The position numbers and the translations under genes are program-made. Below are positions 33,527-40,623 of a stretch of 64,000 nt of DNA, piece by piece; positions within the stretch are counted from its first letter, which is position 1, and each line of letters opens with the position of its first letter. Below the pieces are notes generated by a model. It was not told where the DNA came from and searched no databases. It was given only the letters and a program-made list of their open reading frames with translations. Source of the stretch: Subdoligranulum variabile (GTDB taxonomy: Bacteria > Bacillota > Clostridia > Oscillospirales > Ruminococcaceae); the NCBI GenBank assembly GCA_004554775.1, contig SFKI01000002.1, positions 124,001-188,000 of the forward strand, written 5' to 3'.

Positions 33527-34354
33527 ATGCCGGAATTTATTGTTGGCGCGCGCTTGCATGATTACGGAAAAGGCACGATCGACGAGCTGTTGGGCCACGT
33601 GGCGGCGGATGGATTCTCTGCCGTGCAGTTGGCCTATAAAAAGTGCATCCAGTCGGTAAAAAGCTATGCGGACGTGACGGATACGCTGGTAGCCGACACG
33701 CTGACGGCCCAATCGGCCTACCATGTAAAAACGGCGGTGCTGGGTACCTATGTGGAGCTGGCCATCAACGATGAAAGCCGTCTGCAAAATGTGGCCGATT
33801 TTAAAAGCCAGCTGGCCGTCTGCAAGGCGCTGGGGGCCGGGTGCATCGGCACCGAGACCACCAACATGATCAAACAGCCCGCCGGTACCACCCGAGAAGA
33901 AGCCCAGGACCTGCTTTGCCGCAGCCTGGCCGAGATTTTGCCTGTGGCTGAGGAACTGGGTGTGCTGGTGGCGGTGGAGCCTGTGACGTATCACAGCATG
34001 AACTCCCCTGCTGCTGTGCGGCACATTCTGGACACGCTGCGCAGCCCGAACCTGAAAGTGATTTTTGATATGAGCAATCTGGTGGATGCTGGCAACGTCG
34101 ACCATCAGGCTGCCATCTGGGACCAGGTGGGCGAGCTGTGGGGCGACCAGATCGTGGCTGTGCATTTTAAGGGGCAGAGCTTTAAGCCGGACGGCAGCCT
34201 GCTTTCGACCAGCTTAGAAGAATCCCGCACGGACTACGCCGGGGCCTTTGCCATGCTGCACCAACTGCCGCAGGCTGTGCTGCCCGTGCTGCGCGAGGAA
34301 GCTGTACCGGCCCGCGCGGCGAGTGATATTGCCTTTATGAAAGGTTACTTTTGA
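33527..34354 (+). CDS. Xylose isomerase-like TIM-barrel sugar isomerase/epimerase
   Basis: 275 residues of the AP endonuclease 2/xylose isomerase-like fold. Barrel features include the strand-1 GARLHDYGKGTIDELLGHVAADGF, LGAGCIGTETTNM, VLVAVEPVTYHSMNSP with a metal-ligand Glu, VIFDMSNLVDAG with an Asp ligand, and the C-terminal VAVHFKGQSFKPDG. Relatives isomerise or epimerise ketose and keto-acid sugars. In this operon it may act on a galacturonate or 4-deoxy-uronate intermediate, but that is inferred from context only. It follows the GH105 gene by 11 nt, behind AAGGAGACACATT. Confidence 0.8.
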   Translation: MPEFIVGARLHDYGKGTIDELLGHVAADGFSAVQLAYKKCIQSVKSYADVTDTLVADTLTAQSAYHVKTAVLGTYVELAINDESRLQNVADFKSQLAVCKALGAGCIGTETTNMIKQPAGTTREEAQDLLCRSLAEILPVAEELGVLVAVEPVTYHSMNSPAAVRHILDTLRSPNLKVIFDMSNLVDAGNVDHQAAIWDQVGELWGDQIVAVHFKGQSFKPDGSLLSTSLEESRTDYAGAFAMLHQLPQAVLPVLREEAVPARAASDIAFMKGYF

Positions 34355-34356
34355 CC

Positions 34357-35322
34357 ATGGCAGAACGAAAAACTTTGACGATCGCCACTGACGGCAGCGC
34401 TATGTACCGCACCTTGATCGAGGCAGTGCAGGTCTGCGCGGCTGACCCGCAGGCACCCGTGCGGTTTTATCTGAAACGCGGCGTGTACGCAGAGCGGCCG
34501 TTTATCGAGTTGGCAGACTATGTGCTGGAGGGCGAGGACCGGGACAAAACGATCCTCACCGCCGGTGTGGGTGGGCGTGACCCGTGGCCCGGTGAGGAAA
34601 AGACAGGGACGTTCCGCTCCTGGACGCTGTTCTTAGGCGGCGGCAAGGCCGTCGTAAAGAACCTTACCGTGCAGAATACCGCCGGTGACGGTGCCCGGGT
34701 GGGCCAGGCGCTGGCCGTTTACGCCGACGCTGGCCGCGTGCTGATGCAGGGTGTGAACCTGTACGGCAACCAGGACACGCTGTTTACCGCGCCGCTCCCC
34801 CTGCGGGAACGCGAGAAGAACGGCTTCCGCGGTCCACGCCAGGACAGCCCGCGCCTGAACACCGAGCAGTATTATCAGGATTGCCGTATACGCGGCAACA
34901 TTGACTTTATCTTTGGCGGCGCGAACGCGGTGTTTGACCACTGCAAAATTGAACCGCTGCACCATAAGACGCATACCTGCTATATCACGGCCCCCAGCAC
35001 GCCGCCAGAGCGGCCCGGATACCTGTTTGTAGATTGCACCGTGCACGGAGACTGCTCGCCGCACACGGCCTATCTGGGACGTCCCTGGCGGGCTGACGCG
35101 GCCTGCTACTGGATGGACTGCTCATTGAGTGAGGAAGTGCACCCCGGTGGATGGGACAACTGGTGCGACCCCGCCAACGAGCAAACTGCCCGCTTTGGCG
35201 AAAGCCACAGCCGCGGCCCCGGAGCCGCAGTCACCCGCGCCTTTGGCAGTGTGAACGATGCCGGAATGCGGCAGAGGTATGAAGCGTATCTGCAAGAGAT
35301 GCGAAGGATATTTGAATTATAA
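34357..35322 (+). CDS. Pectin methylesterase (CE8), intracellular
   Basis: 321 residues, a beta-helix carbohydrate esterase family 8 enzyme that removes methyl groups from galacturonate. Catalytic motifs are present: LYGNQDTLFT (first Asp), GNIDFIFGGANAVFDHC (second Asp) and YLGRPWRADA (substrate Arg/Trp). No signal peptide is present, unlike most plant and bacterial extracellular pectinesterases, so it is likely to act on imported methylated oligogalacturonides. ATG 34357 lies 2 nt after the previous stop, with AAAGG upstream; a TTG at 34351 is less likely. It is last in the operon and is followed by a terminator. Confidence 0.94.
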   Translation: MAERKTLTIATDGSAMYRTLIEAVQVCAADPQAPVRFYLKRGVYAERPFIELADYVLEGEDRDKTILTAGVGGRDPWPGEEKTGTFRSWTLFLGGGKAVVKNLTVQNTAGDGARVGQALAVYADAGRVLMQGVNLYGNQDTLFTAPLPLREREKNGFRGPRQDSPRLNTEQYYQDCRIRGNIDFIFGGANAVFDHCKIEPLHHKTHTCYITAPSTPPERPGYLFVDCTVHGDCSPHTAYLGRPWRADAACYWMDCSLSEEVHPGGWDNWCDPANEQTARFGESHSRGPGAAVTRAFGSVNDAGMRQRYEAYLQEMRRIFEL

Positions 35323-35328
35323 TAGACT

Positions 35329-35368
35329 ACCGGGTGGATGCGATTAAGCAGCATCTACCCGGTGTTTG
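35329..35368 (+). terminator. Terminator of the pectinase operon
   Basis: ACCGGGTGGATGC pairs with GCATCTACCCGGT (one G-T pair) and is followed by GTTTGT. Confidence 0.8.
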
Positions 35369-35384
35369 TCTGTGTTAAAATAAT

Positions 35385-35417
35385 AAAAGAAAAAGCCTTG
35401 AACATTGTTCAAGGCTT
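35385..35417 (-). terminator. Terminator of the left tRNA-Leu
   Basis: Reading leftward, AAAGCCTTGAAC pairs perfectly with GTTCAAGGCTTT around a short AAT loop and is followed by TTCTTTTATT. It abuts the CCA end. Confidence 0.85.
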
Positions 35418-35504
35418 TGGTGCGGATGAAGGGATTTGAACCCACACTCTTTTAAGGGAACTAGAACCTGAATCTAGCGCGTCTGCCAGTTCCGCCACAT
35501 CCGC
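35418..35504 (-). tRNA. tRNA-Leu(CAG), left copy
   Basis: 87 nt including encoded CCA. Acceptor GCGGATG pairs with CATCCGC, the anticodon loop TTCAGGT (anticodon CAG) closes a CTAGA/TCTAG stem, a long variable arm follows, and the T-arm is GGGTTCAAATCCC. It is identical to the copy at 37315-37401 on the opposite strand. Promoter at 35542-35570. Confidence 0.96.
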
Positions 35505-35541
35505 ATATTCTGTTGTGCCCGTTGCCCGGGCGACGCATATT

Positions 35542-35570
35542 ATTATAGCGGACGCAGCTGTGAATGTCAA
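35542..35570 (-). promoter_or_regulatory. Promoter of left tRNA-Leu
   Basis: Consensus TTGACA (35565-35570) and TATAAT (35542-35547), 17-bp spacer. A leader of about 35 nt with a small GCCCGGGCAACGGGC hairpin separates it from the tRNA. Confidence 0.9.
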
Positions 35571-35770
35571 GCGTTTTTATAGAAAAAAGTATAACTTCTT
35601 GCAAGTTTTCTGCAAAAGCGCGCTGCATCAAAAAATAAAGTTTTAAACGCAGTGAAGCTGTGCGCGGTACATACACAATCATATTTTCTTCAAAAACATT
35701 TTTTGCATGCTTTTTAGCGTACGTTCGACGAAAATCGAGCAAATTCAACGTATGTACATCAAAGCCCCTC

Positions 35771-35799
35771 TTGTTTTCCTGTTTTCACCCTTGTATAAT
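35771..35799 (+). promoter_or_regulatory. Promoter for sstT
   Basis: TTGTTT (35771-35776) and consensus TATAAT (35794-35799) with a 17-bp spacer. Confidence 0.7.
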
Positions 35800-35888
35800 G
35801 GGTACGTTCCGTAGCTCTGCTGTGCGGCGGTTTGCTGAGGACCTGGCGGTTCTGCCGCCAGAGAAAAACAAAAGAGGAAGAGGATTTC

Positions 35889-37154
35889 ATGAATCAATTT
35901 ACTTCAGCAGTCAAAACGATTGCAAAAAAGTACAACGATACCAGCCTGATCCTGCGTATCGCTATCGGTCTGGTGATTGGTGCCGTGCTTGCACTGGTTT
36001 GCCCGGGGGCCATCTGGCTGGAAGAACTCGGCAACCTGTTTGTTGGTGCACTGAAGGGCGTTGCCCCTGTTCTGGTCTTCGTCATCGTTGCCAGTGCTTT
36101 GGCGCAGGGCTCGTCCAAACTGGATCGACGTTTCGGCACGGTCGTATGGCTGTATATGCTGACAACTTTCATCGCCGCCACGCTCTCTGTCGTTACCAGC
36201 ATGCTGTTCCCGCAGAACCTTGTTCTGGCGGAAGCTGCCACCGCCGAAGTCGTCCCGCAGGGCCTGGGCGATGTTATGCACACGTTGCTTTCCAACATCG
36301 TTTCCAACCCGCTTAATGCCATCATGAACGGAAACTACATCGGCATTTTGATGTGGGCCTGCCTGTTCGGCTTGGCCATGAAGAACATTGGCAACGACAC
36401 TACCAAAAAATTTCTGTCGGATACTTCGGATGCCGTTTCGCAGATCGTGCGCTGGATCATCAACCTGGCTCCGTTCGGCATCATGGGCCTGGTGTTTACC
36501 AATGTTGCCAGCAACGGCCTTTCCATTTTTACGCAGTATGGCCGTCTTCTGCTGTTGCTAGTGGGCACGATGCTGCTGATGGCACTGATCATCAACCCGC
36601 TGATCATCTTTATTTACCTACACTGCAATCCGTATCCGCTGGTTTTCCGCTGCCTGCGTGAGTCTGGCTTGACGGCTTTCTTCACCCGCAGCTCTGCCGC
36701 AAACATCCCCGTAAATATGGCACTGTGCGAAAAACTTGGCCTGGATAAAGACGTTTACTCGGTGTCCATCCCGCTGGGCGCCACCATCAACATGGATGGC
36801 GCAGCCATTACCATCACCATCATGACGCTGGCCGCAGCCAATACGCTGGGCATGCAGGTTTCTGTTCCCGCCGCTGTGTTACTTTCCATTATGTCTGCTT
36901 TGGGTGCCTGCGGTGCCTCTGGCGTGGCGGGCGGCTCGCTGCTGCTGATTCCCATGGCCTGCTCGCTGTTTGGCATCTCGAACGATATTGCTATGCAGGT
37001 GGTTGGTGTCGGCTTCATCATTGGTGTTATCCAAGACTCTGTCGAGACTGCTCTGAACTCCGCCGGTGACGTTGAGTTTGCTGCTACTGCTGAATACTAC
37101 CAATGGCGCAAGACCGGCCGCCAACTGCCGGATTTCCTGACCGGGAAAAAATAA
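35889..37154 (+). CDS. sstT: Serine/threonine:sodium symporter SstT
   Basis: 421 residues of the dicarboxylate/amino acid:cation symporter family, with eight or so membrane helices and two re-entrant loops. The signatures TRSSAANIPVNMALCEKLG (residues about 262-280) and SIPLGATINMDGAAITITIM are typical of SstT, which imports Ser and Thr with Na+. The LGACGASGVAGGSLLLIPMAC segment forms the second hairpin. ATG 35889 follows AAAGAGGAAGAGGATTTC; the upstream in-frame codons lie in the leader. The gene is flanked by inverted tRNA-Leu copies and ends with its own terminator. Confidence 0.95.
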   Translation: MNQFTSAVKTIAKKYNDTSLILRIAIGLVIGAVLALVCPGAIWLEELGNLFVGALKGVAPVLVFVIVASALAQGSSKLDRRFGTVVWLYMLTTFIAATLSVVTSMLFPQNLVLAEAATAEVVPQGLGDVMHTLLSNIVSNPLNAIMNGNYIGILMWACLFGLAMKNIGNDTTKKFLSDTSDAVSQIVRWIINLAPFGIMGLVFTNVASNGLSIFTQYGRLLLLLVGTMLLMALIINPLIIFIYLHCNPYPLVFRCLRESGLTAFFTRSSAANIPVNMALCEKLGLDKDVYSVSIPLGATINMDGAAITITIMTLAAANTLGMQVSVPAAVLLSIMSALGACGASGVAGGSLLLIPMACSLFGISNDIAMQVVGVGFIIGVIQDSVETALNSAGDVEFAATAEYYQWRKTGRQLPDFLTGKK

Positions 37155-37164
37155 CTGCTTACAC

Positions 37165-37200
37165 AAAGCCGCAGGGAAGCACCTGCGGCTTTGCTTTTTC
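37165..37200 (+). terminator. Terminator of sstT
   Basis: AAAGCCGCAGG pairs with CCTGCGGCTTT, then GCTTTTTC. Confidence 0.88.
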
Positions 37201-37248
37201 TCACCTTGCATTTTTCTGAAAAAAATGCAATTTTTTCCTGAAAACCGC

Positions 37249-37277
37249 TTGACATTCGCAGCTGTGTCCGCTATAAT
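37249..37277 (+). promoter_or_regulatory. Promoter of right tRNA-Leu
   Basis: TTGACA (37249-37254) and TATAAT (37272-37277) with a 17-bp spacer, nearly identical to the left copy. Confidence 0.9.
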
Positions 37278-37314
37278 AATATGCGTCGCCCAGGCAACGG
37301 GCATAACAGAATAT

Positions 37315-37401
37315 GCGGATGTGGCGGAACTGGCAGACGCGCTAGATTCAGGTTCTAGTTCCCTTAAAAGAGTGTGGGTTCAAATCCCTTCATCCGCACC
37401 A
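37315..37401 (+). tRNA. tRNA-Leu(CAG), right copy
   Basis: 87 nt including CCA, identical to the left copy at 35418-35504 in reverse orientation, with anticodon CAG. The leader differs at only a few positions. A separate terminator (37404-37442) unlike that of the left copy follows. Confidence 0.96.
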
Positions 37402-37403
37402 AC

Positions 37404-37442
37404 AAAAAGAGCGTAGGAACGTAAGTTTTTACGCTCTTTTTG
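37404..37442 (+). terminator. Terminator of right tRNA-Leu
   Basis: AAAAAGAGCGTA pairs with TACGCTCTTTTT, 14-nt loop. Confidence 0.88.
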
Positions 37443-37527
37443 TACTTCTGGCATTTAAGTACTCACTTTAGTACCTATCGCTTATTTTTTTGCAGCTGCT
37501 TGGGTCTGGTACTTTTCACTATTTTCC

Positions 37528-37555
37528 TTGCTTTTACCTGTATATTTGCTATAAT
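37528..37555 (+). promoter_or_regulatory. Promoter for the DUF975 gene
   Basis: TTGCTT (37528-37533) and TATAAT (37550-37555), 16-bp spacer, about 30 nt before the start codon. Confidence 0.65.
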
Positions 37556-37585
37556 AAAGGTAAATCTACGGAGGTACATTAGAAT

Positions 37586-38356
37586 ATGTGGACATGTTCC
37601 TTGTTAAAAACAAACGCCAGACAGGCGCTGAGCGGGCGATATTGGCGCTGCTTTTGGATCTGCTTGGTGCTGGGGCTCGTCGGTGTTGGAGGTGCCAGCG
37701 CGTCGACGGGTAGCTCCCGTTACACGATGGACAGCGTTACCGGCAGCGACACGGCCTATGACCGGGTGGTGGACTACCTGGACCGCCTGCCGTATCAGGC
37801 GCTTATGACGGTGATGATCGTTGCCGTGCTGGCGGTGCTGGCTTCCCTGCTGTGGTCGATTTTTGTGGCGGCTCCGCTGGAAGTTGGCCGTGACCGCTAC
37901 TTTATGGAGAGCCGCCAGGCACTTTCCCCTGCTGCTACGGTGACAAGCGTATTCCGCACGCCGTACATGAACGTGGTCAAGGTACAGTTCTTGAAGAATC
38001 TGAAAATTTTTGTAGGCACACTTCTTCTTGTGGTTCCCGGTATTTATTGGGAGTATTGCTACGCGCTGGTCCCCTACCTGCTGGCAGAAAACCCCTACAT
38101 GACGACCGCCCGCGCAATGCAGCTAAGCAAAGACATCATGGACGGCGAAAAGTTCCACTACTTTGTGCTTGGCCTTTCATTTGCCGGCTGGATTCTGCTT
38201 TGTATGTTCACGTTGGGCATTGGCTATTTCTTCCTGGAGCCATACAGGCAGGCCACCAACGCCGAGTTTTACGCGGCTATGCGCAGCAAGGCGCTGGCAC
38301 AGGGCCTTACCACGACCGAAGAACTGGGCGGCTTTGTACGCCATGAATCCTATTGA
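37586..38356 (+). CDS. DUF975 integral membrane protein
   Basis: 256 residues with about four to five membrane helices. The N-terminal LLKTNARQALSGRYWRCFW motif, the middle VAAPLEVGRDRYFMESR, and VVPGIYWEYCYALVPYLLAENP followed by ARAMQLSKDIMDGEKFHYFVLGLSFAGW are characteristic of DUF975, a Firmicute membrane family of unknown role. ACGGAGGTACATTAGAAT precedes ATG 37586. It is a single-gene transcript between its own promoter and a bidirectional terminator. Confidence 0.85.
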   Translation: MWTCSLLKTNARQALSGRYWRCFWICLVLGLVGVGGASASTGSSRYTMDSVTGSDTAYDRVVDYLDRLPYQALMTVMIVAVLAVLASLLWSIFVAAPLEVGRDRYFMESRQALSPAATVTSVFRTPYMNVVKVQFLKNLKIFVGTLLLVVPGIYWEYCYALVPYLLAENPYMTTARAMQLSKDIMDGEKFHYFVLGLSFAGWILLCMFTLGIGYFFLEPYRQATNAEFYAAMRSKALAQGLTTTEELGGFVRHESY

Positions 38357-38363
38357 TAACTAC

Positions 38364-38403
38364 AAAAAATGGGCCGTTCCCAATCGGGAACGGCCCATTT
38401 TTT
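38364..38403. terminator. Bidirectional terminator
   Basis: AAAAAATGGGCCGTTCCC pairs perfectly with GGGAACGGCCCATTTTTT around an AATC loop (18-bp stem). It serves the DUF975 gene and the convergent antiporter gene, whose stop codon overlaps its edge. Confidence 0.95.
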
Positions 38404-39619
38404 ATGCTTGTTCTTGTTTTAACTGGCTCGGATGCGGAACCGGCGGATATTTGTGGAAGAGAAGCTTCAGCGCGATCGGCGTTGCAACAGAGGACACGAC
38501 GATCAGAAGAATGACGGCGGTGAAGTAGACTGAATCCACCATGCCGACGGCCAGGCCCTTCTGGGCGACGATCAGCGCGACCTCGCCGCGGGTCATCATG
38601 CCGATGCCGACCTTGAGCGAATCAGGCCAATTGAAGCCGCAAATCTTGGCAGCGCAGCCGCAGCCGATAATTTTGGTAAACAATGCGACAATCACAAAGA
38701 AGACGCAGAAAAGCAGAATTTCCGGGGTCAGGCCGCTGACATCGGTTTTTAGGCCGATACTGGCGAAGAACACAGGGGCAAAAATCACGTAGTTGCTGAT
38801 ATCGACGCGGCGCTCGACATAGGAGGCATCGTCCATGGCGCACAGCACGATACCGGCAATGTAGGCACCGGTGATATCGGCAATGCTGAAATACTGCTCG
38901 GCGATATACGCCATGGTAAAGCAGAACGCGATGCTGACGATGGTGATGCGCTGGGTGTGGGGGTTGCGCTTGTCCAGCCATTTCATGACGTAGTGGATGA
39001 TCACGCCCACGCCGATGGAAACGAGGAAGAACAACACCGTGTTGATGAGCACCGTGCCAAGGCCTGTACCAGTGCCGGAACTGGCACCGATGACACAGGT
39101 CAGCACGACGATACCGATGACGTCATCAATGACGGCGGCGCTTACGATCGTGGTGCCGAGGAAGCCTTTCAGCTGCCCCAGCTCTTGCAGGGTGGCCACC
39201 GTGATGGAAACGCTAGTGGCGGTCATGATCGTACCGATGAAGAGTGCGCGGTAAAATTCCGGGCTGCCGATCTCCCCCAGGCCAAAGAATGCGCCGTACA
39301 GCAGCGTGCCGCCAACCAGCGGAACAAAGACGCCGACACAGGCGACCAGCGTGGCGATGGGGCCTGCACGGAGCAGCTCTTTTAAGTTGGTGCCAAGGCC
39401 GGTGGAGAACATCAACAGCACGACGCCAATTTCGGCAAAGACGGAAATCGTATCGCTGATCTGCACCAGATTCAACAGGCAGGGACCAATCAGCAGGCCG
39501 GCAAGGATTTCACCAACGACCTGCGGTGCCTTGCATTTGCGGGACACCAGACCGCAGAACTTGGCGCTTAAAATGATAATAGCCAGGTTGCGAAATATGG
39601 AATACACGAGAAAATACAT
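38402..39619 (-). CDS. Cation:proton antiporter, CPA2/KefB-like
   Basis: 405 residues with about twelve membrane helices. The family motif APQVVGEILAGLLIGPCLL (residues 28-46) is followed by LLMFSTGLGTN, and the ion-binding region includes TVATLQELGQLKGFLGTTIV then SAAVIDDVIGIVVL with the paired Asp of electrogenic antiporters. IGMMTRGEVALIVAQKG is a later conserved block. No cytoplasmic RCK/TrkA-N domain is present. Substrate is Na+ or K+ against H+; which cannot be told. ATG 39619 follows AAAGGGGATGT; upstream in-frame sequence is not family-like. Confidence 0.9.
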   Translation of the reverse strand: MYFLVYSIFRNLAIIILSAKFCGLVSRKCKAPQVVGEILAGLLIGPCLLNLVQISDTISVFAEIGVVLLMFSTGLGTNLKELLRAGPIATLVACVGVFVPLVGGTLLYGAFFGLGEIGSPEFYRALFIGTIMTATSVSITVATLQELGQLKGFLGTTIVSAAVIDDVIGIVVLTCVIGASSGTGTGLGTVLINTVLFFLVSIGVGVIIHYVMKWLDKRNPHTQRITIVSIAFCFTMAYIAEQYFSIADITGAYIAGIVLCAMDDASYVERRVDISNYVIFAPVFFASIGLKTDVSGLTPEILLFCVFFVIVALFTKIIGCGCAAKICGFNWPDSLKVGIGMMTRGEVALIVAQKGLAVGMVDSVYFTAVILLIVVSSVATPIALKLLFHKYPPVPHPSQLKQEQA

Positions 39620-39851
39620 CCCCTTTAACTTATTCTCAATATGTTTTAGCACGAACAGACATGATTTGCAAGTGTAAAATTTGCTCTTTTTTAAATTTGC
39701 AGTTTTTTGAAAAAAGTTGTAAAAAAGCCTTGACATTTACGGTGTGAACTGGTATTATACTAAGGCAGTCTTGAGGGACGCGAAGTCGTGTCTACTGGGG
39801 TGCGATAAATTGAATCGTGAATCTTAGATTCGACGATACAAAATCAAATAT
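39620..39851. other. Intergenic region with tRNA-Ser promoter and long leader
   Basis: AT-rich DNA left of the promoter, then a leader of about 85 nt before the tRNA. The leader contains a hairpin ATCGT-GAATC/GATTC-G-ACGAT with a TTA loop (about 39813-39837). Confidence 0.55.
39730..39758 (+). promoter_or_regulatory. Promoter for tRNA-Ser
   Basis: TTGACA (39730-39735) and TATTAT (39753-39758) with a 17-bp spacer. Confidence 0.8.
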
Positions 39852-39943
39852 GGAAAGATGGCTGAGCTGGTCTAAGGCGCACGACTGGAAATCGTGTAGG
39901 GCCCCTAAAGCCCTCAAGGGTTCGAATCCCTTTCTTTCCGCCA
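39852..39943 (+). tRNA. tRNA-Ser(GGA)
   Basis: 92 nt including CCA. Acceptor GGAAAGA pairs with TCTTTCC, discriminator G, anticodon GGA in CTGGAAA with stem CACGA/TCGTG, a long variable arm TAGGGCCCCTAAAGCCCT, and a T-arm GGGTTCGAATCCC. It decodes UCC/UCU. Confidence 0.95.
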
Positions 39944-39948
39944 TAAAG

Positions 39949-39981
39949 AACGCTGATGGTACTGCACTGTCAGCGTTTTTT
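39949..39981 (+). terminator. Terminator of tRNA-Ser
   Basis: AACGCTGA pairs with TCAGCGTT, 13-nt loop, then TTTT. Confidence 0.85.
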
Positions 39982-40004
39982 ATTGTTACCAGGGAGGAAT
40001 CTGG

Positions 40005-40544
40005 ATGAAAAAAGGAATTGTTGTTGCGTTCCCGGGCATACGCTATACCTGCGGGCAGCCGCTGGTGCAGGATTGCCTTGCCTTTTATAAAGCGCGCGGA
40101 TACGAGACGCTCTGCCTGGACTTTGCGGGTGTCTCCTTTGATGGCACAGCAGATATGAGCCGCGCGGCAGAGGCGGCGCTGCCGTCGATTCTGGGGCAGC
40201 TTTCCGACGTTTGTTTTGCAGACTATACCGATGTCGTGTTCCTTGCAAAAAGCCTGGGAACGCTCTGTGCGGTGCGCACAGCGAAGGCGCTGGCTATGCA
40301 GCCGAGATTCTTTCTGCTGACGCCGCTGGAAGAGACTTTACAGGAACTGCCGCCTGATGGAAACGTGTTTGGCGCGGTAGTTGGCACCAAAGACGCACAC
40401 CTGCCTGCTGCACGGCTGGAGCAGTTTTGCCGGGAGCGCGCTGTCCCCTGCCTGATCGTGCCGGAAGTCGGGCACCGGCTGCAATTTGAGGATGCCGCCA
40501 AAACCGAAAGCGTAAATCGCAGCATCGTGGCTATGCTGCGCTGA
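40005..40544 (+). CDS. Small alpha/beta hydrolase-like protein
   Basis: 179 residues, short for the fold. The first strand IVVAFPGIRYTCGQPL and a nucleophile-elbow-like VVFLAKSLGTLCA (Ser in A-K-S-L-G) suggest an alpha/beta hydrolase; TPLEETLQ would contain the acid and VPEVGHRLQ the catalytic His. It resembles KANL3/Tex30-type small hydrolases. No signal peptide. GGGAGGAATCTGG precedes its ATG. It follows the tRNA-Ser terminator and shares a bidirectional terminator with rnr. The substrate is unknown. Confidence 0.7.
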   Translation: MKKGIVVAFPGIRYTCGQPLVQDCLAFYKARGYETLCLDFAGVSFDGTADMSRAAEAALPSILGQLSDVCFADYTDVVFLAKSLGTLCAVRTAKALAMQPRFFLLTPLEETLQELPPDGNVFGAVVGTKDAHLPAARLEQFCRERAVPCLIVPEVGHRLQFEDAAKTESVNRSIVAMLR

Positions 40545-40559
40545 AAAACGGAAACAAAA

Positions 40560-40605
40560 AAAGAGCCTGAACACTTGCTTACGGCAAGCCGTTCAGGCTC
40601 TTTGC
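40560..40605. terminator. Bidirectional terminator between hydrolase and rnr
   Basis: AAAGAGCCTGAAC pairs with GTTCAGGCTCTTT; the loop itself forms an inner ACTTGC/GCAAG stem. Confidence 0.88.
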
Positions 40606-40623
40606 TATTTATAATAAGGAAGC

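Larger units (their letters stand above)
35505..35888. other. Intergenic region upstream of sstT
   Basis: Contains the left tRNA-Leu promoter (leftward), about 190 bp of AT-rich DNA without a gene, the sstT promoter at 35771-35799, and an 80-nt sstT leader. The leader holds a 7-bp hairpin CTGGCGG/CCGCCAG (35852-35870) shortly before the ribosome binding site. Confidence 0.55.

Noticed and set aside
37315..37416. Protein-coding ORF over the right tRNA-Leu
   Set aside because: The frame is the tRNA gene itself read as codons; promoter, cloverleaf and CCA identify it as tRNA.
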